A stretch of 64,000 nt of DNA from Rathayibacter rhapontici (GTDB taxonomy: Bacteria > Actinomycetota > Actinomycetes > Actinomycetales > Microbacteriaceae). Below are positions 26,384-34,793 of this stretch, in pieces. Position numbers and translations under genes: made by a program. Position 1 is the stretch's first letter, and the number at the start of each line of letters is the position of its first letter. The notes under the pieces were generated by a model. That model saw only the letters and a program-made list of their open reading frames with translations, was not told where the DNA came from and made no database searches. Location of the stretch: assembly GCF_001995175.1 (NCBI RefSeq), contig NZ_MUKN01000008.1, forward strand, positions 22,099-86,098, written 5' to 3'.

Positions 26384-26422
26384 CGCTGGTCGAGTGGCCC
26401 CGCAGGGGCGTATCGAGACCCA
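26384..26422. repeat. Interspersed palindromic repeat, family 1 (copy 4)
   Basis: CGCTGGTCGAGTGGCCCCGC then AGGGGCGTATCGAGACCCA. Lies between converging genes just before the stop at 26456. Together copies 2-4 and the 68-base element occupy the 279-base gap 26177-26455. Confidence 0.75.
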
Positions 26423-26455
26423 CGTCTCCCAGAAGGCCGACCGCCGGAACCGCCG

Positions 26456-26725
26456 TCAGGAGATCCCGTAGCTGAAGTCCAGGTCGTACCCCTGCTGGTC
26501 GCCCTCCCACGAGAACTCGACCGGGGCGTCGGGGTGCTCCTCCAGGCGCACGCTGCTCGCCGGAGTGATCAGCGCATGCACGACACCGCGGTTCAGCGAC
26601 GGGAAGCCGACCCAGCGTCCGACGCTCGTGACCCCGTCCAGCAGGGCCGAGCGCAGTGCGTCCAGATCGATCTCGGGTGCGAGCGTGTAGTCGAAGCCGT
26701 CGAGCGTCAACCGCGTCACTGCCAT
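26456..26725 (-). CDS. Small conserved hypothetical protein (89 residues)
   Basis: MAVTRLTLDGFDYTLAPEID start, ending EGDQQGYDLDFSYGIS. Soluble, acidic, with predicted beta strands at both ends. GGAGGAGG lies 7 bases before the ATG, an excellent ribosome site. Same strand as, and about 100 bases downstream of, the TPR-like gene at 26827, so possibly cotranscribed. Function unknown. Confidence 0.72.
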   Translation of the reverse strand: MAVTRLTLDGFDYTLAPEIDLDALRSALLDGVTSVGRWVGFPSLNRGVVHALITPASSVRLEEHPDAPVEFSWEGDQQGYDLDFSYGIS

Positions 26726-26826
26726 CCAGGTCCTCCTCCGGTGCGTAGTCACGGTAGGTCGGGGCCGGGCCGGCGGCGAGACGGTTGACATCTCCTCGAC
26801 CGGGCTTGTAGCCGGGAGGAGCGCTC

Positions 26827-27735
26827 TCAGCGGCGAGCGGCGTCGAGCAGCTCGCGCGCCTCGGTGCTCTCGGGGAACTGCTGCAGGACCCGCTCGAGGT
26901 CGCGTCGCGCCGGTGCCCGGCGTCCGTCCGAGAGGTGGGTGCTGGCGCGCTCGAGCAGGGCCTCGGCCCGCAGCTCGAACGGGCGGGCGGTCGTCACGTT
27001 GGGGCGCACCACCTTGTCGAAGGCGTCGAGCGCACTCTCGATCAGCCCGAGCTCGCGCAGCGCGACTCCGCGGCGGATGAGGGCGGCCGCCGACGCCGCG
27101 TCGACGTTCACGATCCGGGAGGTCAGCTGCGCGATGTCCGACCAGCGGTGGCGAGCGGTGTAGAGCGCCGTCAGGCTCGCCGCGGCGAGGGTGGAAGGCG
27201 CGAGGGCCTCCACTGCGGCCGCAGCTCCGGCGGGGTCCTCCGCAGCGGCGAGCTCCGCGAAGAGCAGCCGCAGCGACTCCGTCTCGAGCGGCACGGTGAC
27301 GTCCAGCCCCGCGCTGAGGGGGAGGCTGACGGAGAGCGAGATCCCGTAGCGGCTGAGGAACGGGTCCTTGCCCGGGTCGTAGCGGTTGCGCACCAGCCAG
27401 CCCGAGAGGCGCAGCGCCCGCTCGTCGTCCGGCCGGTCCAGGGCGTCGCGCACCAGCTCGATCACGGCGGCCAGTCGCGCCCCCTCGGGTGCGGTGGCGG
27501 TCGCGGCGTGCAGCTCGGGAGCGGGGGCGCCGGCGCGGACGAGGCGGATGAGCGCCGCCTCCCACGGCTGCGCGAGAGCGGAGGGACGCACCAGGCCGGG
27601 GCCGGACGGCATCGAGATCGCAGCCGAGAGCCGCGTGCGGCGGGGTCCGCGGGCCAGCGACAGGTCGCTGACCGGCTGCAGTCGGGCCCGTCCGAGCGCC
27701 CGGAGCGGCCCGTCCTGGCGGAATCCGACTGCCAC
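26827..27735 (-). CDS. TPR-like helical repeat protein of unknown function
   Basis: 302 residues, no signal peptide. The C-terminal third (about 190-300) looks like TPR units (AAALIRRGVALRELGLIESALDAFDKVVR, PFELRAEALLERASTHLSDGRRAPARRDLERVLQQFPES). The central part holds RNRYDPGKDPFLSRYGISLSVSLPLSAGLDVTVPLE, not a motif I can name. The N-terminal 45 residues are basic and Pro/Arg-rich. Probably a cytoplasmic scaffold; partner likely the 89-residue protein downstream. Confidence 0.75.
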   Translation of the reverse strand: MAVGFRQDGPLRALGRARLQPVSDLSLARGPRRTRLSAAISMPSGPGLVRPSALAQPWEAALIRLVRAGAPAPELHAATATAPEGARLAAVIELVRDALDRPDDERALRLSGWLVRNRYDPGKDPFLSRYGISLSVSLPLSAGLDVTVPLETESLRLLFAELAAAEDPAGAAAAVEALAPSTLAAASLTALYTARHRWSDIAQLTSRIVNVDAASAAALIRRGVALRELGLIESALDAFDKVVRPNVTTARPFELRAEALLERASTHLSDGRRAPARRDLERVLQQFPESTEARELLDAARR

Positions 27736-27929
27736 TGCGACCCTCCCGCGCTCGGCGGGGCACCCGACCCCCGGATGCTCCGAGGTGCCGAGTTTACGCG
27801 CTCAGGATGGACGTTTCCCCCCGAACGGGGAGTCTTTGTGGTGTCGCGCAACGAAGGACGGTGCGGGAGCCGATTCCCGCCCCGCCGAGAGGAGCGCGAC
27901 CCGCCCGTACTGGAGGGCCGCCGTCCTCG

Positions 27930-28430
27930 CTAGTGCTTCTCCGGAAGGCGAGCGGGTTGTCGTCGCCAGGAGAGCACGACGTGGGCCAGAAGGCCGCCCA
28001 CGACCGCGCCGAGGGTGTTCGTGATCCCGTCACTCGTGTCGCAGGCGCGGCCGATGGCCGGCACCACGGCCTGGACGAGCTCGATGACCGCGGACAGCGC
28101 GCTCGCTCCGATGATCGCCGCCACCGGTCGCCGCCAGCGCACTCCTGCGAGGAACGCGACCGGCACGAACAGCAGGATGTTCGCCATCGACTCCACGGCG
28201 GTCGGTACGAGAGTCGGCCACCCGACCGCGCAGGCGACCTCCGGTGCGGTTCGGCCGCTCTCCGGGTAGAGCGTCAGCACTGCCACGGCGACGAGCGCCG
28301 CGGAGAGCAGCGCGGCGGTCGCCCGAGGCCGCGCGATGAGCACTCGCCCCGCGATGGGTGCGATCACGATCACGCCGACGAGGACGGCGAACGCGAGCCA
28401 CGGTGCAGTGACGAGCAGGGTCGAGAGCAT
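27930..28430 (-). CDS. VanZ-like membrane protein
   Basis: 166 residues with four or five helices and the VanZ signature: LTLYPESG, NILLFVPVAFLAGVRWRRPV, IELVQAVVPAIGRACDTSDGITNTLGAVVGG. VanZ proteins give low-level teicoplanin resistance in enterococci, but most family members are of unknown function. No van ligase genes are nearby. The stop is close to 27927, leaving a 194-base gap to the TPR gene with no feature seen. Confidence 0.85.
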   Translation of the reverse strand: MLSTLLVTAPWLAFAVLVGVIVIAPIAGRVLIARPRATAALLSAALVAVAVLTLYPESGRTAPEVACAVGWPTLVPTAVESMANILLFVPVAFLAGVRWRRPVAAIIGASALSAVIELVQAVVPAIGRACDTSDGITNTLGAVVGGLLAHVVLSWRRQPARLPEKH

Positions 28431-28492
28431 CGGTCGAGACTACCGGCGCGTCGACGCGGCGCCGTCGGGCCGTGTGCTGAGCCGTGAGAGAC

Positions 28493-29070
28493 TCAGCTCT
28501 CGGGGAGGAGCCCGTTCACGAGTCGGTCGATCGTGGTCGAGGGCGCGGTCGCCGGATCGACCGGAACGGTCAGCTGATCGAGGATCAGGCCGGTGATCGT
28601 GTAATGGAACAGGACCACGTGCTCGCGGTCGCCGAGAAGCCTCGGCTGGAGGTGGAAGGCGACGTCGGCGTCGAGCCCTGACCAGGCCCATCGCGCGAGG
28701 GCGTCATGCACCACAGATCTGCGGGTGGCTTCCAGGCCAGCTCGAACAGATCGATCGCAGCATCCCGGTCGGACGTCGATCGGCCGACGATGGCGTTCCC
28801 TACAGGAGGCGAAGGCGGCCCTGCCCGATCCGGTGACGCCGGGCTCCTCGGAGTCGGACGGTGCCAGACGAGCGCCGATGCGTTCCAGGATCGCGGCGAT
28901 GATCGCTGCGCGATCCGGGAAGTAGCGCACGCGACGCTCGCGGTCAGGCCGAGGTACCGGACGGGCACGCCGATCGCGGCCGCCGCGGCGAGTGCACGCG
29001 TGATGACGCCGAACCGTGCGAGCTGCACGGCGACGGCGAAGAGGACGGCCCGCGCCCGATCATCCGACAT
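28493..29070 (-). pseudogene. Decayed TetR-like regulator (several frame changes)
   Basis: Pieces of a TetR-type protein are spread over at least two frames: SDDRARAVLFAVAVQLARFG and RALAAAAAIGVP in one, VRYFPDRAAIIAAILERIG (the end of a TetR helix-turn-helix, where RYF is diagnostic) in another, AAIDLFELAWKPPADLW back in the first, and VAFHLQPRLLGDREHVVLFHYTITGLILDQL, a TetR C-terminal helix pattern, in the second. No single base change restores it, unlike other broken genes here, so real decay is more likely. Assignment is moderate. Confidence 0.5.
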
Positions 29071-29137
29071 GTCGCGCACGCTAGCAGCGCGTCACCGACG
29101 AGCGGCGGGGCCCTCGGCCTCGGCCCGGCGCGTCGGT

Positions 29138-29719
29138 TCAGGCCGCGGAACAGACCGCCCAGGCTCGAGCGACCTGGAACGCCGTACTCGCCAGCACGAA
29201 GGCGAGGAACGCCGCCGGCGGGACGGTCCAGGAGAGCAGGACGCCCTTCCGCCGGACGAGCATCAGGACGGCGCTGAGCATCAGTGCGTACGCAGGCGTC
29301 CCGGCTGCTGCGACGTTGACGCCGAACTGCCCCCACGCCTCTGCAGCAGACGGAGGCTCGATCGAATCCTCGTGTCCCCACTGCCAGACCGCAGTGCCCA
29401 AGAACGCGGCGAAGGTGCAGAGTGCCGCGCTCACGACGCCGACCGCGAGGAGCGTCCCCGCGAGGACTCCCGAGCCGGCCCGGTTCAGTCGGGAGGCGAC
29501 GAGCACCCCGGCTGCCATCACGAGCACAACCCCGGCGTACCAGTAGGTGTCGACCGGGACCTCGACGGGCCGCGCGCACATCCCGAGAACGTTCGTCAGC
29601 GGCTGGAAGCCGGCCAGGGCTTGCACGACGAGCGCACTGACGACCACGAGGACGAGCAGGGCCGGGAGGAGCGCACGCAGCAGGCACGGAAGGAGCCGCG
29701 CTGATCGGCCCGACCTCAT
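29138..29719 (-). CDS. Membrane protein of unknown function
   Basis: About 193 residues with five hydrophobic segments (for example LLPALLVLVVVSALVVQALAG, YWYAGVVLVMAAGVLVAS, LAGTLLAVGVVSAALCTFAAF, AYALMLSAVLMLVRR, AAFLAFVLASTAFQVARAW). A loop HEDSIEPPSAAEAWGQFG is acidic. ATG 29719 and GTG 29728 are both possible starts, without a clear ribosome site. No family recognised. Confidence 0.65.
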   Translation of the reverse strand: MRSGRSARLLPCLLRALLPALLVLVVVSALVVQALAGFQPLTNVLGMCARPVEVPVDTYWYAGVVLVMAAGVLVASRLNRAGSGVLAGTLLAVGVVSAALCTFAAFLGTAVWQWGHEDSIEPPSAAEAWGQFGVNVAAAGTPAYALMLSAVLMLVRRKGVLLSWTVPPAAFLAFVLASTAFQVARAWAVCSAA

Positions 29720-29789
29720 CGCCGGCACCGGACGAGCGAGCGCGACGTTCCTCTCCCGCGCAGCCCGCGCTCCTCGGAGAGAGAAGCGC

Positions 29790-30353
29790 TCACCAGACGG
29801 GTTCGTGCTGCTCGGGGAGCGACGTCGACACAGGATTCTGCCTGATCACGCCGTTCACGTCTCCGACCGTCGTCGCCGTCGCAGCGTCGAGGTTCAGGGT
29901 GTCGCCCTCGAACAGCTCGGCCGAGCTTCCGCGTCGAGGCTCGTTGATCCTGTCCAGGTACGAGACCTCGAGGCAGAACCGGTCCGCGATGTACTCCGGG
30001 ATATCGCCGGAACCGACGACGTAGGCGACCGGTACTCCGTCCGGTCCCAGGATCGGCTCCCCGGTCGTCCGGTCTCTGCTGCGGTTCGAGGCCGACCGGT
30101 GGCCGATCGGCGAACTCGACGGGCAGGCAGCCGCTCAGTGTCGGCTCGGGTGTATCCGAGGGCGCCGCTGAGGTGCCGCCGACGGTCGGTGCCGCGGCTC
30201 CGCTCTGCGTCGGCTCGACGGTCGCGGTGGCGACGCCGGTCGGGGCGACCCGATCATCGGTCGGTGGCGCCTCCGTGCACCCTGCGAGAAGAAGCACCGC
30301 TGCCGCGGCGGCGACGGAGAGACGCCGGCCTGTCGTGAAGATGATCCGCCCAT
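29790..30353 (-). pseudogene. Exported lipoprotein, frameshifted at two or more places
   Basis: C-terminal part reads cleanly: EPILGPDGVPVAYVVGSGDI, ADRFCLEVSYLDRINEPRRG, LFEGDTLNLDAATATTVGDV, stop at 29790. The phrase GDTL followed by DVNGVIRQN resembles a LysM-type unit. The lipoprotein signal (RRLSVAAAAAVLLLAGC) is in a second frame, and the best start (ATG 30353, MGG) in a third; one added base near 30346 would join the last two. At least one more change near 30.1 kb is needed. Function unknown. Confidence 0.5.
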
Positions 30354-30405
30354 CACCCGATTCTGCCGCACGCCGATTCGGGTGCCGGCCCGGTCGGAGC
30401 CGTCC

Positions 30406-30813
30406 TCACCGCACGAGCGACAGCGCCGAGACCCCGATGAACGGAACCATCACCAGCAAGCAGATCGAGCCGTGGTGCCAGAACCCGGTGAGGGAGTCCC
30501 TCCCTCCGACGAGACGGCTGAGCGCTCCTGTGACCAGCGGCGGGAGCAGGAACAGGAGCAGCCACGGCGCCGCCGTCGTCGCGTCGGGTGCCCTCCAGTC
30601 GGGGTGGTCGTCGCGATCCAGCGGTGGGAGCTGCAGGAGGAGGAACGCGAGCGTGAGCAGAGCAGCCGGGACGACGGCCAGGCAGGTGAGGGCGACGGCG
30701 ACGGCGCGCGCGCCCTGTTCACGCGAGAGCGCCTCGTGCGTCGGGTCGGAGGGCCGCACGTCGTCGTCGGGGTCCTTGTCCCACGCGTGACCGATGAACC
30801 TGATCCGTCCCAT
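30406..30813 (-). CDS. Small membrane protein
   Basis: About 135 residues: N-terminal polar segment (MGRIRFIGHAWDKDPDDDVR), then three to four helices (ARAVAVALTCLAVVPAALLTLAFLLLQ is one, APWLLLFLLPPLVTGAL, CLLVMVPFIGVSAL). GTG 30816 just upstream may be the real start. No family recognised. Neighbours on the same strand are also small envelope proteins. Confidence 0.6.
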   Translation of the reverse strand: MGRIRFIGHAWDKDPDDDVRPSDPTHEALSREQGARAVAVALTCLAVVPAALLTLAFLLLQLPPLDRDDHPDWRAPDATTAAPWLLLFLLPPLVTGALSRLVGGRDSLTGFWHHGSICLLVMVPFIGVSALSLVR

Positions 30814-30816
30814 CAC

Positions 30817-31113
30817 GTGATCATGCCTTCTCCCGGCCGGTTGCAGGCCGCCCGGGGGTCAGCCGGTGCGTTCCGGCCGGGCCCTCCCATGCTCGTCTCC
30901 TGATCGCCTCACCACAGTGCACATCGCGTGAACCGGGTCACTCCGGCCCGGTGGTCGCGCAAGCGGTCAGGACGTCCGCGAGGATCGTCGTGCTGCTCCG
31001 TTGTGGCGGGCGGTGTCGCATCGCCGCGCGGCAGACACTCTCCTCGGGTCGTCCACCAGGAGGAGGTAGAAGTCAGCCGGGCCTGAGACGACGGATCTGG
31101 TGACGATTGCCCG
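30817..31113. other. Gap without a supported gene, possible coding remnant
   Basis: A minus-strand stretch around 31030-31090 reads ADFYLLLVDDPRRV, protein-like but short and without start or ribosome site. Otherwise nothing seen. Consistent with the general decay of the 28.5-32.2 kb region. Confidence 0.35.
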
Positions 31114-31707
31114 TCAGACCGGGCGCAGCGCAGAGCGGACCACGACGACTCCGGCCCCGAACTCCTGATCGAGGTCGGCCTGGATCGAGCCGTCGTCGTA
31201 GACGACGATCGCGTGGACGATTCCGTCCCACTCCACCGCGTCCACGTGGTTCGCATCCTCGGACCGGCGTGCCTGGAGGTCCTCGAGCGCCCGCGCGAGG
31301 GTCTCGGAGTCGGCCGAGCCGACCGACGAGGCGAACGGATCCTCCTGGTCGACTCCGGACCGGTCACCCACCGCGAACGGCCGAGTGAGGGTGACCGCGG
31401 ACCCGTCCCACGTGCCGTACAGCGTTCCGTCGAACCAGCGCGTCCCGCCCGTCTCGGGCACCTCGGGAAGAGCGTCCCAGTCCAAGCCGATCAGAGCGAC
31501 GGTGTCACCGGAGCACTGGGGAGGCGCGGACTCCCTCACCGCGGAGAGGCACAGCAGCGGCACCCCCGAACCCGGACCGGACTCGATCACCGATCCGGAC
31601 CCGATCAGCTCCCCCGGGGAAGGCGACCCGGACGCTCCGGAACCGCATCCCGCGACGGCGAGCACGATGACCCCCAGACCTGCCAGACACCACGGACGCC
31701 GCCCCAT
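31114..31707 (-). CDS. Lipoprotein of unknown function
   Basis: 197 residues with lipoprotein signal (MGRRPWCLAGLGVIVLAVAG then Cys21) and Ser/Gly/Pro linker. Mature part has beta-rich pattern and two cysteines (LLCLSAVRE, PPQCSGD). The C-terminal section DGIVHAIVVYDDGSIQADLD recalls repeated exposed strands. No named family. Intact, unlike its neighbours. Confidence 0.7.
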   Translation of the reverse strand: MGRRPWCLAGLGVIVLAVAGCGSGASGSPSPGELIGSGSVIESGPGSGVPLLCLSAVRESAPPQCSGDTVALIGLDWDALPEVPETGGTRWFDGTLYGTWDGSAVTLTRPFAVGDRSGVDQEDPFASSVGSADSETLARALEDLQARRSEDANHVDAVEWDGIVHAIVVYDDGSIQADLDQEFGAGVVVVRSALRPV

Positions 31708-31847
31708 GCGCTCATCCTCTCAGCAGGCGCGAGCGGACTGAGGATCCCCGTCCGACGACCGGACCTCTGGCGGTGCGCTCCGATCAGAAGACGGTCGGCG
31801 TAGCACCGGACCCCCTGTCGTTCACCCGCCGGCTCGACGGTGGAGAG

Positions 31848-32150
31848 GTGCAGGCGCTGTCCAATAGACCCTCCGCGGTGATCGCGAGCGTCGTCACCCT
31901 CGTCGCCGGCCTCCTCCTCGACGGGTTCACGCTCGCCTGCAACGAGCCGATCCCTCCCCAGTGCATCGGGTTCCCCGTCGCCTGGCCGGCTCTCCTCCCC
32001 GTCGCACTCCTCACCCTCGTTCTCGCGTTCGCGGCGGTGGGGCTCAGCGGGCGCTCCCGTTCTCGCTGGGCGCGCCTGCTGATCGTCGTCGCCTTCGCCG
32101 GCGGGGTCACCAGCTGGTCCTGGCCCTGCGCACCGCTGTCGTCCTCGGCT
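31848..32150 (+). pseudogene. 3'-truncated membrane protein at edge of arsenic cluster
   Basis: From GTG 31848 the frame encodes a convincing membrane protein: AVIASVVTLVAGLLLDGFTL, ACNEPIPPQCIGF, WPALLPVALLTLVLAFAAVG, ARLLIVVAFAGG. After about residue 100 (near 32150) the frame stays open but turns into the antisense of the arsenate reductase gene, so the natural C-terminus is missing. The break coincides with the left end of the ars cluster and with a small palindrome GAACT-GTG-AGTTC at 32155-32167. Most likely the cluster entered here and removed the 3' end. Confidence 0.5.
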
Positions 32151-32207
32151 GAGAACTGTGAGTTCCGGTGTTCTGCAGCGGCATTGCGGCGCCGCTGCGT
32201 ATCGCGC

Positions 32208-32600
32208 CTAGTCGAGGAGCTCGGTCCGGATCCGAGCGGCGACAGCCTCTCGGAGGGGACGGACGTTCTCGGCGCTCCAGTCGGTCGGGTCGGGGAACCT
32301 CCATTCCAGGAACCGGCCGGTCGGGGTCGCGGGCAGGGTGAGGCCGGGCTTCATCGCAACGACGATGTCCGCGGTGTCGAGGTCTTCGACGGTGACGGCG
32401 CGGGGGGCGCGGTCGCTGATGTCGAGGCCGAGCTCCGCGACGGTGGAGGCGATCGCAGGGTTCACCGTGTCCGCGGGCGACAGCCCGGCGGAGGTGGCGG
32501 TGTAGCGGTCGCCGGCGAGGACTTCGAGCAGGCCGGCGCCGAGTTGGGAGCGGCCGGCGTTGTGCTGGCAGAGGAAGAGGACGGTGGGCTTCTGAGTCAT
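32208..32600 (-). CDS. arsC: Arsenate reductase, low-molecular-weight phosphatase type
   Basis: 130-residue cytoplasmic enzyme converting arsenate to arsenite. Active-site P-loop CQHNAGR (Cys11 to Arg17) and C-terminal GRFLEWRFPDPT, where Asp is the general acid, are as in mycothiol/mycoredoxin-dependent actinobacterial ArsC enzymes; the extra redox cysteines of the thioredoxin-dependent type are absent, which fits mycothiol use. Stop/start overlap with the flavoprotein gene at 32597-32600. Third gene of the minus-strand unit aqpS, flavoprotein, arsC. Confidence 0.92.
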   Translation of the reverse strand: MTQKPTVLFLCQHNAGRSQLGAGLLEVLAGDRYTATSAGLSPADTVNPAIASTVAELGLDISDRAPRAVTVEDLDTADIVVAMKPGLTLPATPTGRFLEWRFPDPTDWSAENVRPLREAVAARIRTELLD

Positions 32601-33982
32601 GCGGGGATGCTGCTTCCGGTGTTCGTGCGGGTCCAGGTCTGGGCGGCGATCTGCACGGCGTCCCAGGGGGAGCCGAGCGGGGGAGTGTAGGAGAGGTCGA
32701 GGTCGGAGACCTGCTCGACGGTGAGCCCGGCGAACAGGGCGGTCGCATAGGTGTCGACGCGCTTCGCCGTCTCGGTGCCGAGGCGGCCGACGAGCTGAGC
32801 GCCGAGCAGGCGCCCGTCGCGGGTGTCGCCGGTGATGCGGATCGTGATGGGCTGCGCGCCCGGGTAGTAGCGCTTGTGGTCGTCCGCGACCGCGGTCGTC
32901 GTCGCCGGAGCGAATCCGGCGGCGAGGGCCTCGTGCTCGCGCAGGCCGGTGCGGGAGGCGACGAGATCGAAGACCTTCACGACCTGCGTTCCGACGGAGC
33001 CGGCGAACCGGGCGTCGCCGCCGAGGGCGTTCTCGCCCGCGACGCGGCCCTGCTTGTGCGCGGTCGTGCCCAGCGGCAGGTAGGTGCTGCCGAGCAGGCG
33101 GTGGTGGGTGGTCACTCCGTCGCCCGCGGCGAACACGTGCGGGAGGCCGGTGCGCATGGCCTCGTCGACGACGACGGCGCGGCCGGCGCCGAGGGAGGCT
33201 CCGGCGCGGGCGAGGAGGTCGGTGTTGGGCTTCACTCCGACGACCAGGAGCACGACGTCGGCGGTGCGGGTGAGGGGTGTGCCGTCGTGGTCGGCGTGCA
33301 CGGCGAGGCCGGTGGCGGTCTTCTCGATCGAGGCGACGGTGGTGCGGGTGAGGACTTCGACGCCGTGCTGGTCGAGCTCGGTGTGGACGAGTGCGCCGAG
33401 TTCGGGGTCGAGGGTGGAGAGCACCTCCGGGCCGCGCTGCAGCTGGGTGACGCGGAGGCCGCGGACGGTGAGGGCTTCGGCCATCTCGAGGCCGACGTAG
33501 CCGGCGCCGACGATGATCGCGGTCTGCGGGTCGCGGCTGTCGAGGTAGCGCTCGAGCGCGAAGGTGTCGCCCATCGAGTGCAGCACGTGCACTCCGTCCT
33601 CCGGCCCCAGCTCGTCCACGCCGACGATCCCGGCGGAGGACGCGAGGGCGCCGGTGCCGACGACCAGCTCGTCGTAGCCGATCCGGTCGGGCGTCCCGTC
33701 CGGGGTGCGGACGGTGAGCTGCTGTCCGGCGACGTCGATGTCGGTCGCGAAGGTGTCCAGGCGCAGGGTCATGCCTGTGGCTTCGAGGTCGGCGTGGGTG
33801 CGGTGCGCGAGGGACTGCCAGGGCTGCACCTCGCGGGAGAAGTAGTACGGGATCCCGCAGATGGAGAAGTTCGGGTAGGAGTCGGCGACGACGACGGTCA
33901 CGTCGACGGACGGGTCGAGCTCGCGGGCGCGCAGCGCGGCGGAGATCCCCGCGTCGCTGCCGCCGATGGCGACGAGATGCAT
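32597..33982 (-). CDS. FAD-dependent pyridine nucleotide-disulphide oxidoreductase (CoA-disulphide-reductase-like)
   Basis: 461 residues. FAD-binding GGSDAG near residue 7, redox Cys42 in SICGIPYY (the single active cysteine of CoA-disulphide reductases and NADH oxidases), NAD motif IIVGAGYVGLEMAE, second FAD motif HVFAAGDGV, dimerisation domain to the end. In ars operons such proteins are frequent passengers; a role in reducing a low-molecular-weight thiol or in redox cycling of arsenicals is inferred. Coupled to arsC by overlap. Confidence 0.88.
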   Translation of the reverse strand: MHLVAIGGSDAGISAALRARELDPSVDVTVVVADSYPNFSICGIPYYFSREVQPWQSLAHRTHADLEATGMTLRLDTFATDIDVAGQQLTVRTPDGTPDRIGYDELVVGTGALASSAGIVGVDELGPEDGVHVLHSMGDTFALERYLDSRDPQTAIIVGAGYVGLEMAEALTVRGLRVTQLQRGPEVLSTLDPELGALVHTELDQHGVEVLTRTTVASIEKTATGLAVHADHDGTPLTRTADVVLLVVGVKPNTDLLARAGASLGAGRAVVVDEAMRTGLPHVFAAGDGVTTHHRLLGSTYLPLGTTAHKQGRVAGENALGGDARFAGSVGTQVVKVFDLVASRTGLREHEALAAGFAPATTTAVADDHKRYYPGAQPITIRITGDTRDGRLLGAQLVGRLGTETAKRVDTYATALFAGLTVEQVSDLDLSYTPPLGSPWDAVQIAAQTWTRTNTGSSIPA

Positions 33983-33999
33983 CAGATGGGCCTTTCGGA

Positions 34000-34755
34000 T
34001 CAGACGTGCGACGAGGTCGAGGCGGCCGGGACCACGAGGCTCCCGGCGGCCCGGGCGGCGCCCGGGAAGAGGAACACGGCGATTCCGACGCCGATCGCGG
34101 CGCCGGCGAGCTGCGCGGCGACGAAGGGCAGGACGGAGGTGGGGGCGATGCCGGCGAAGGTGTCGGTGACGACGCGGCCGAGGGTCACGGCGGGGTTCGC
34201 GAACGAAGTCGAGGACGTGAACCAGTACGCCGCACCGATGTACGCGCCGACCGCGGCCGCCGCGAGCGGGCCGCGGTTCGTCCGAGCGAGGGAGAGGATC
34301 ACGAGGACCAGGCCCGCGGTGGCGACGACTTCTCCAAGCAGGTGCCCGGCGGTGACGCGCTCGGTCGTCGCGATCGCGGTCGGGACCTCGAACATCGCGT
34401 TCGCGAGGACCGCTCCGCCGATCCCGCCGAGCAGCTGCGCGCCGAGGAACACCGCCAGTTCACGGCCCGACAGGCCGGAGCGGTCGCGGCGACCGAGGAG
34501 CGCGTCGACGGCGGAGACGAGCGGGTTGAAGTGCGCCCCCGACACGGGGCCGAAGACGAGGATCAGCACCGCGAGTCCCAGAGCGGTCGCGAGGGAGTTC
34601 TGCAGCAGTTGCAGGCCGACGTCGTCCGGGGAGAGGGTCTGCGCGGCGATGCCGGAGCCGACGACGAGCGCCACGAGCAGGCCCGTGCCGAGGAACTCGG
34701 CCACGGCCCGACGAGCGAGCGGAGGAGGGGAGGTGGTGTCCATGTCGTTCGCCAT
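34000..34755 (-). CDS. aqpS: Aquaglyceroporin-like channel (AqpS type) of ars operon
   Basis: MIP-family channel of 251 residues with six helices and two half-helices. The first pore motif is HFNPLVS (NPL instead of NPA) and the second is FANPAVT; the arginine normally following the second NPA region is LGR here. In rhizobia an ars-operon aquaporin replaces the arsenite pump, letting arsenite made inside leave down its gradient. No ArsB or Acr3 gene is visible in this cluster, supporting the same role. Start ATG 34755, with 34743 as alternative. Confidence 0.87.
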   Translation of the reverse strand: MANDMDTTSPPPLARRAVAEFLGTGLLVALVVGSGIAAQTLSPDDVGLQLLQNSLATALGLAVLILVFGPVSGAHFNPLVSAVDALLGRRDRSGLSGRELAVFLGAQLLGGIGGAVLANAMFEVPTAIATTERVTAGHLLGEVVATAGLVLVILSLARTNRGPLAAAAVGAYIGAAYWFTSSTSFANPAVTLGRVVTDTFAGIAPTSVLPFVAAQLAGAAIGVGIAVFLFPGAARAAGSLVVPAASTSSHV

Positions 34756-34772
34756 ATTGACCGCTCGCGATC

Positions 34773-34793
34773 ACTCAGTCAAGATTGAGTCAA
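34773..34793. promoter_or_regulatory. Candidate ArsR operator between divergent ars genes
   Basis: ACTCA (34773-34777) and TGAGT (34786-34790) form an inverted repeat, overlapped by a direct repeat AGTCAA...AGTCAA. It occupies almost the whole 37-base gap between aqpS and the arsR-arsC fusion, so a bound repressor would block both. Confidence 0.45.

Noticed and set aside
27930..28430. VanZ-like gene taken as part of a glycopeptide-resistance operon
   Set aside because: No vanH/A/X or two-component genes nearby; VanZ-like proteins are common and mostly unrelated to resistance.
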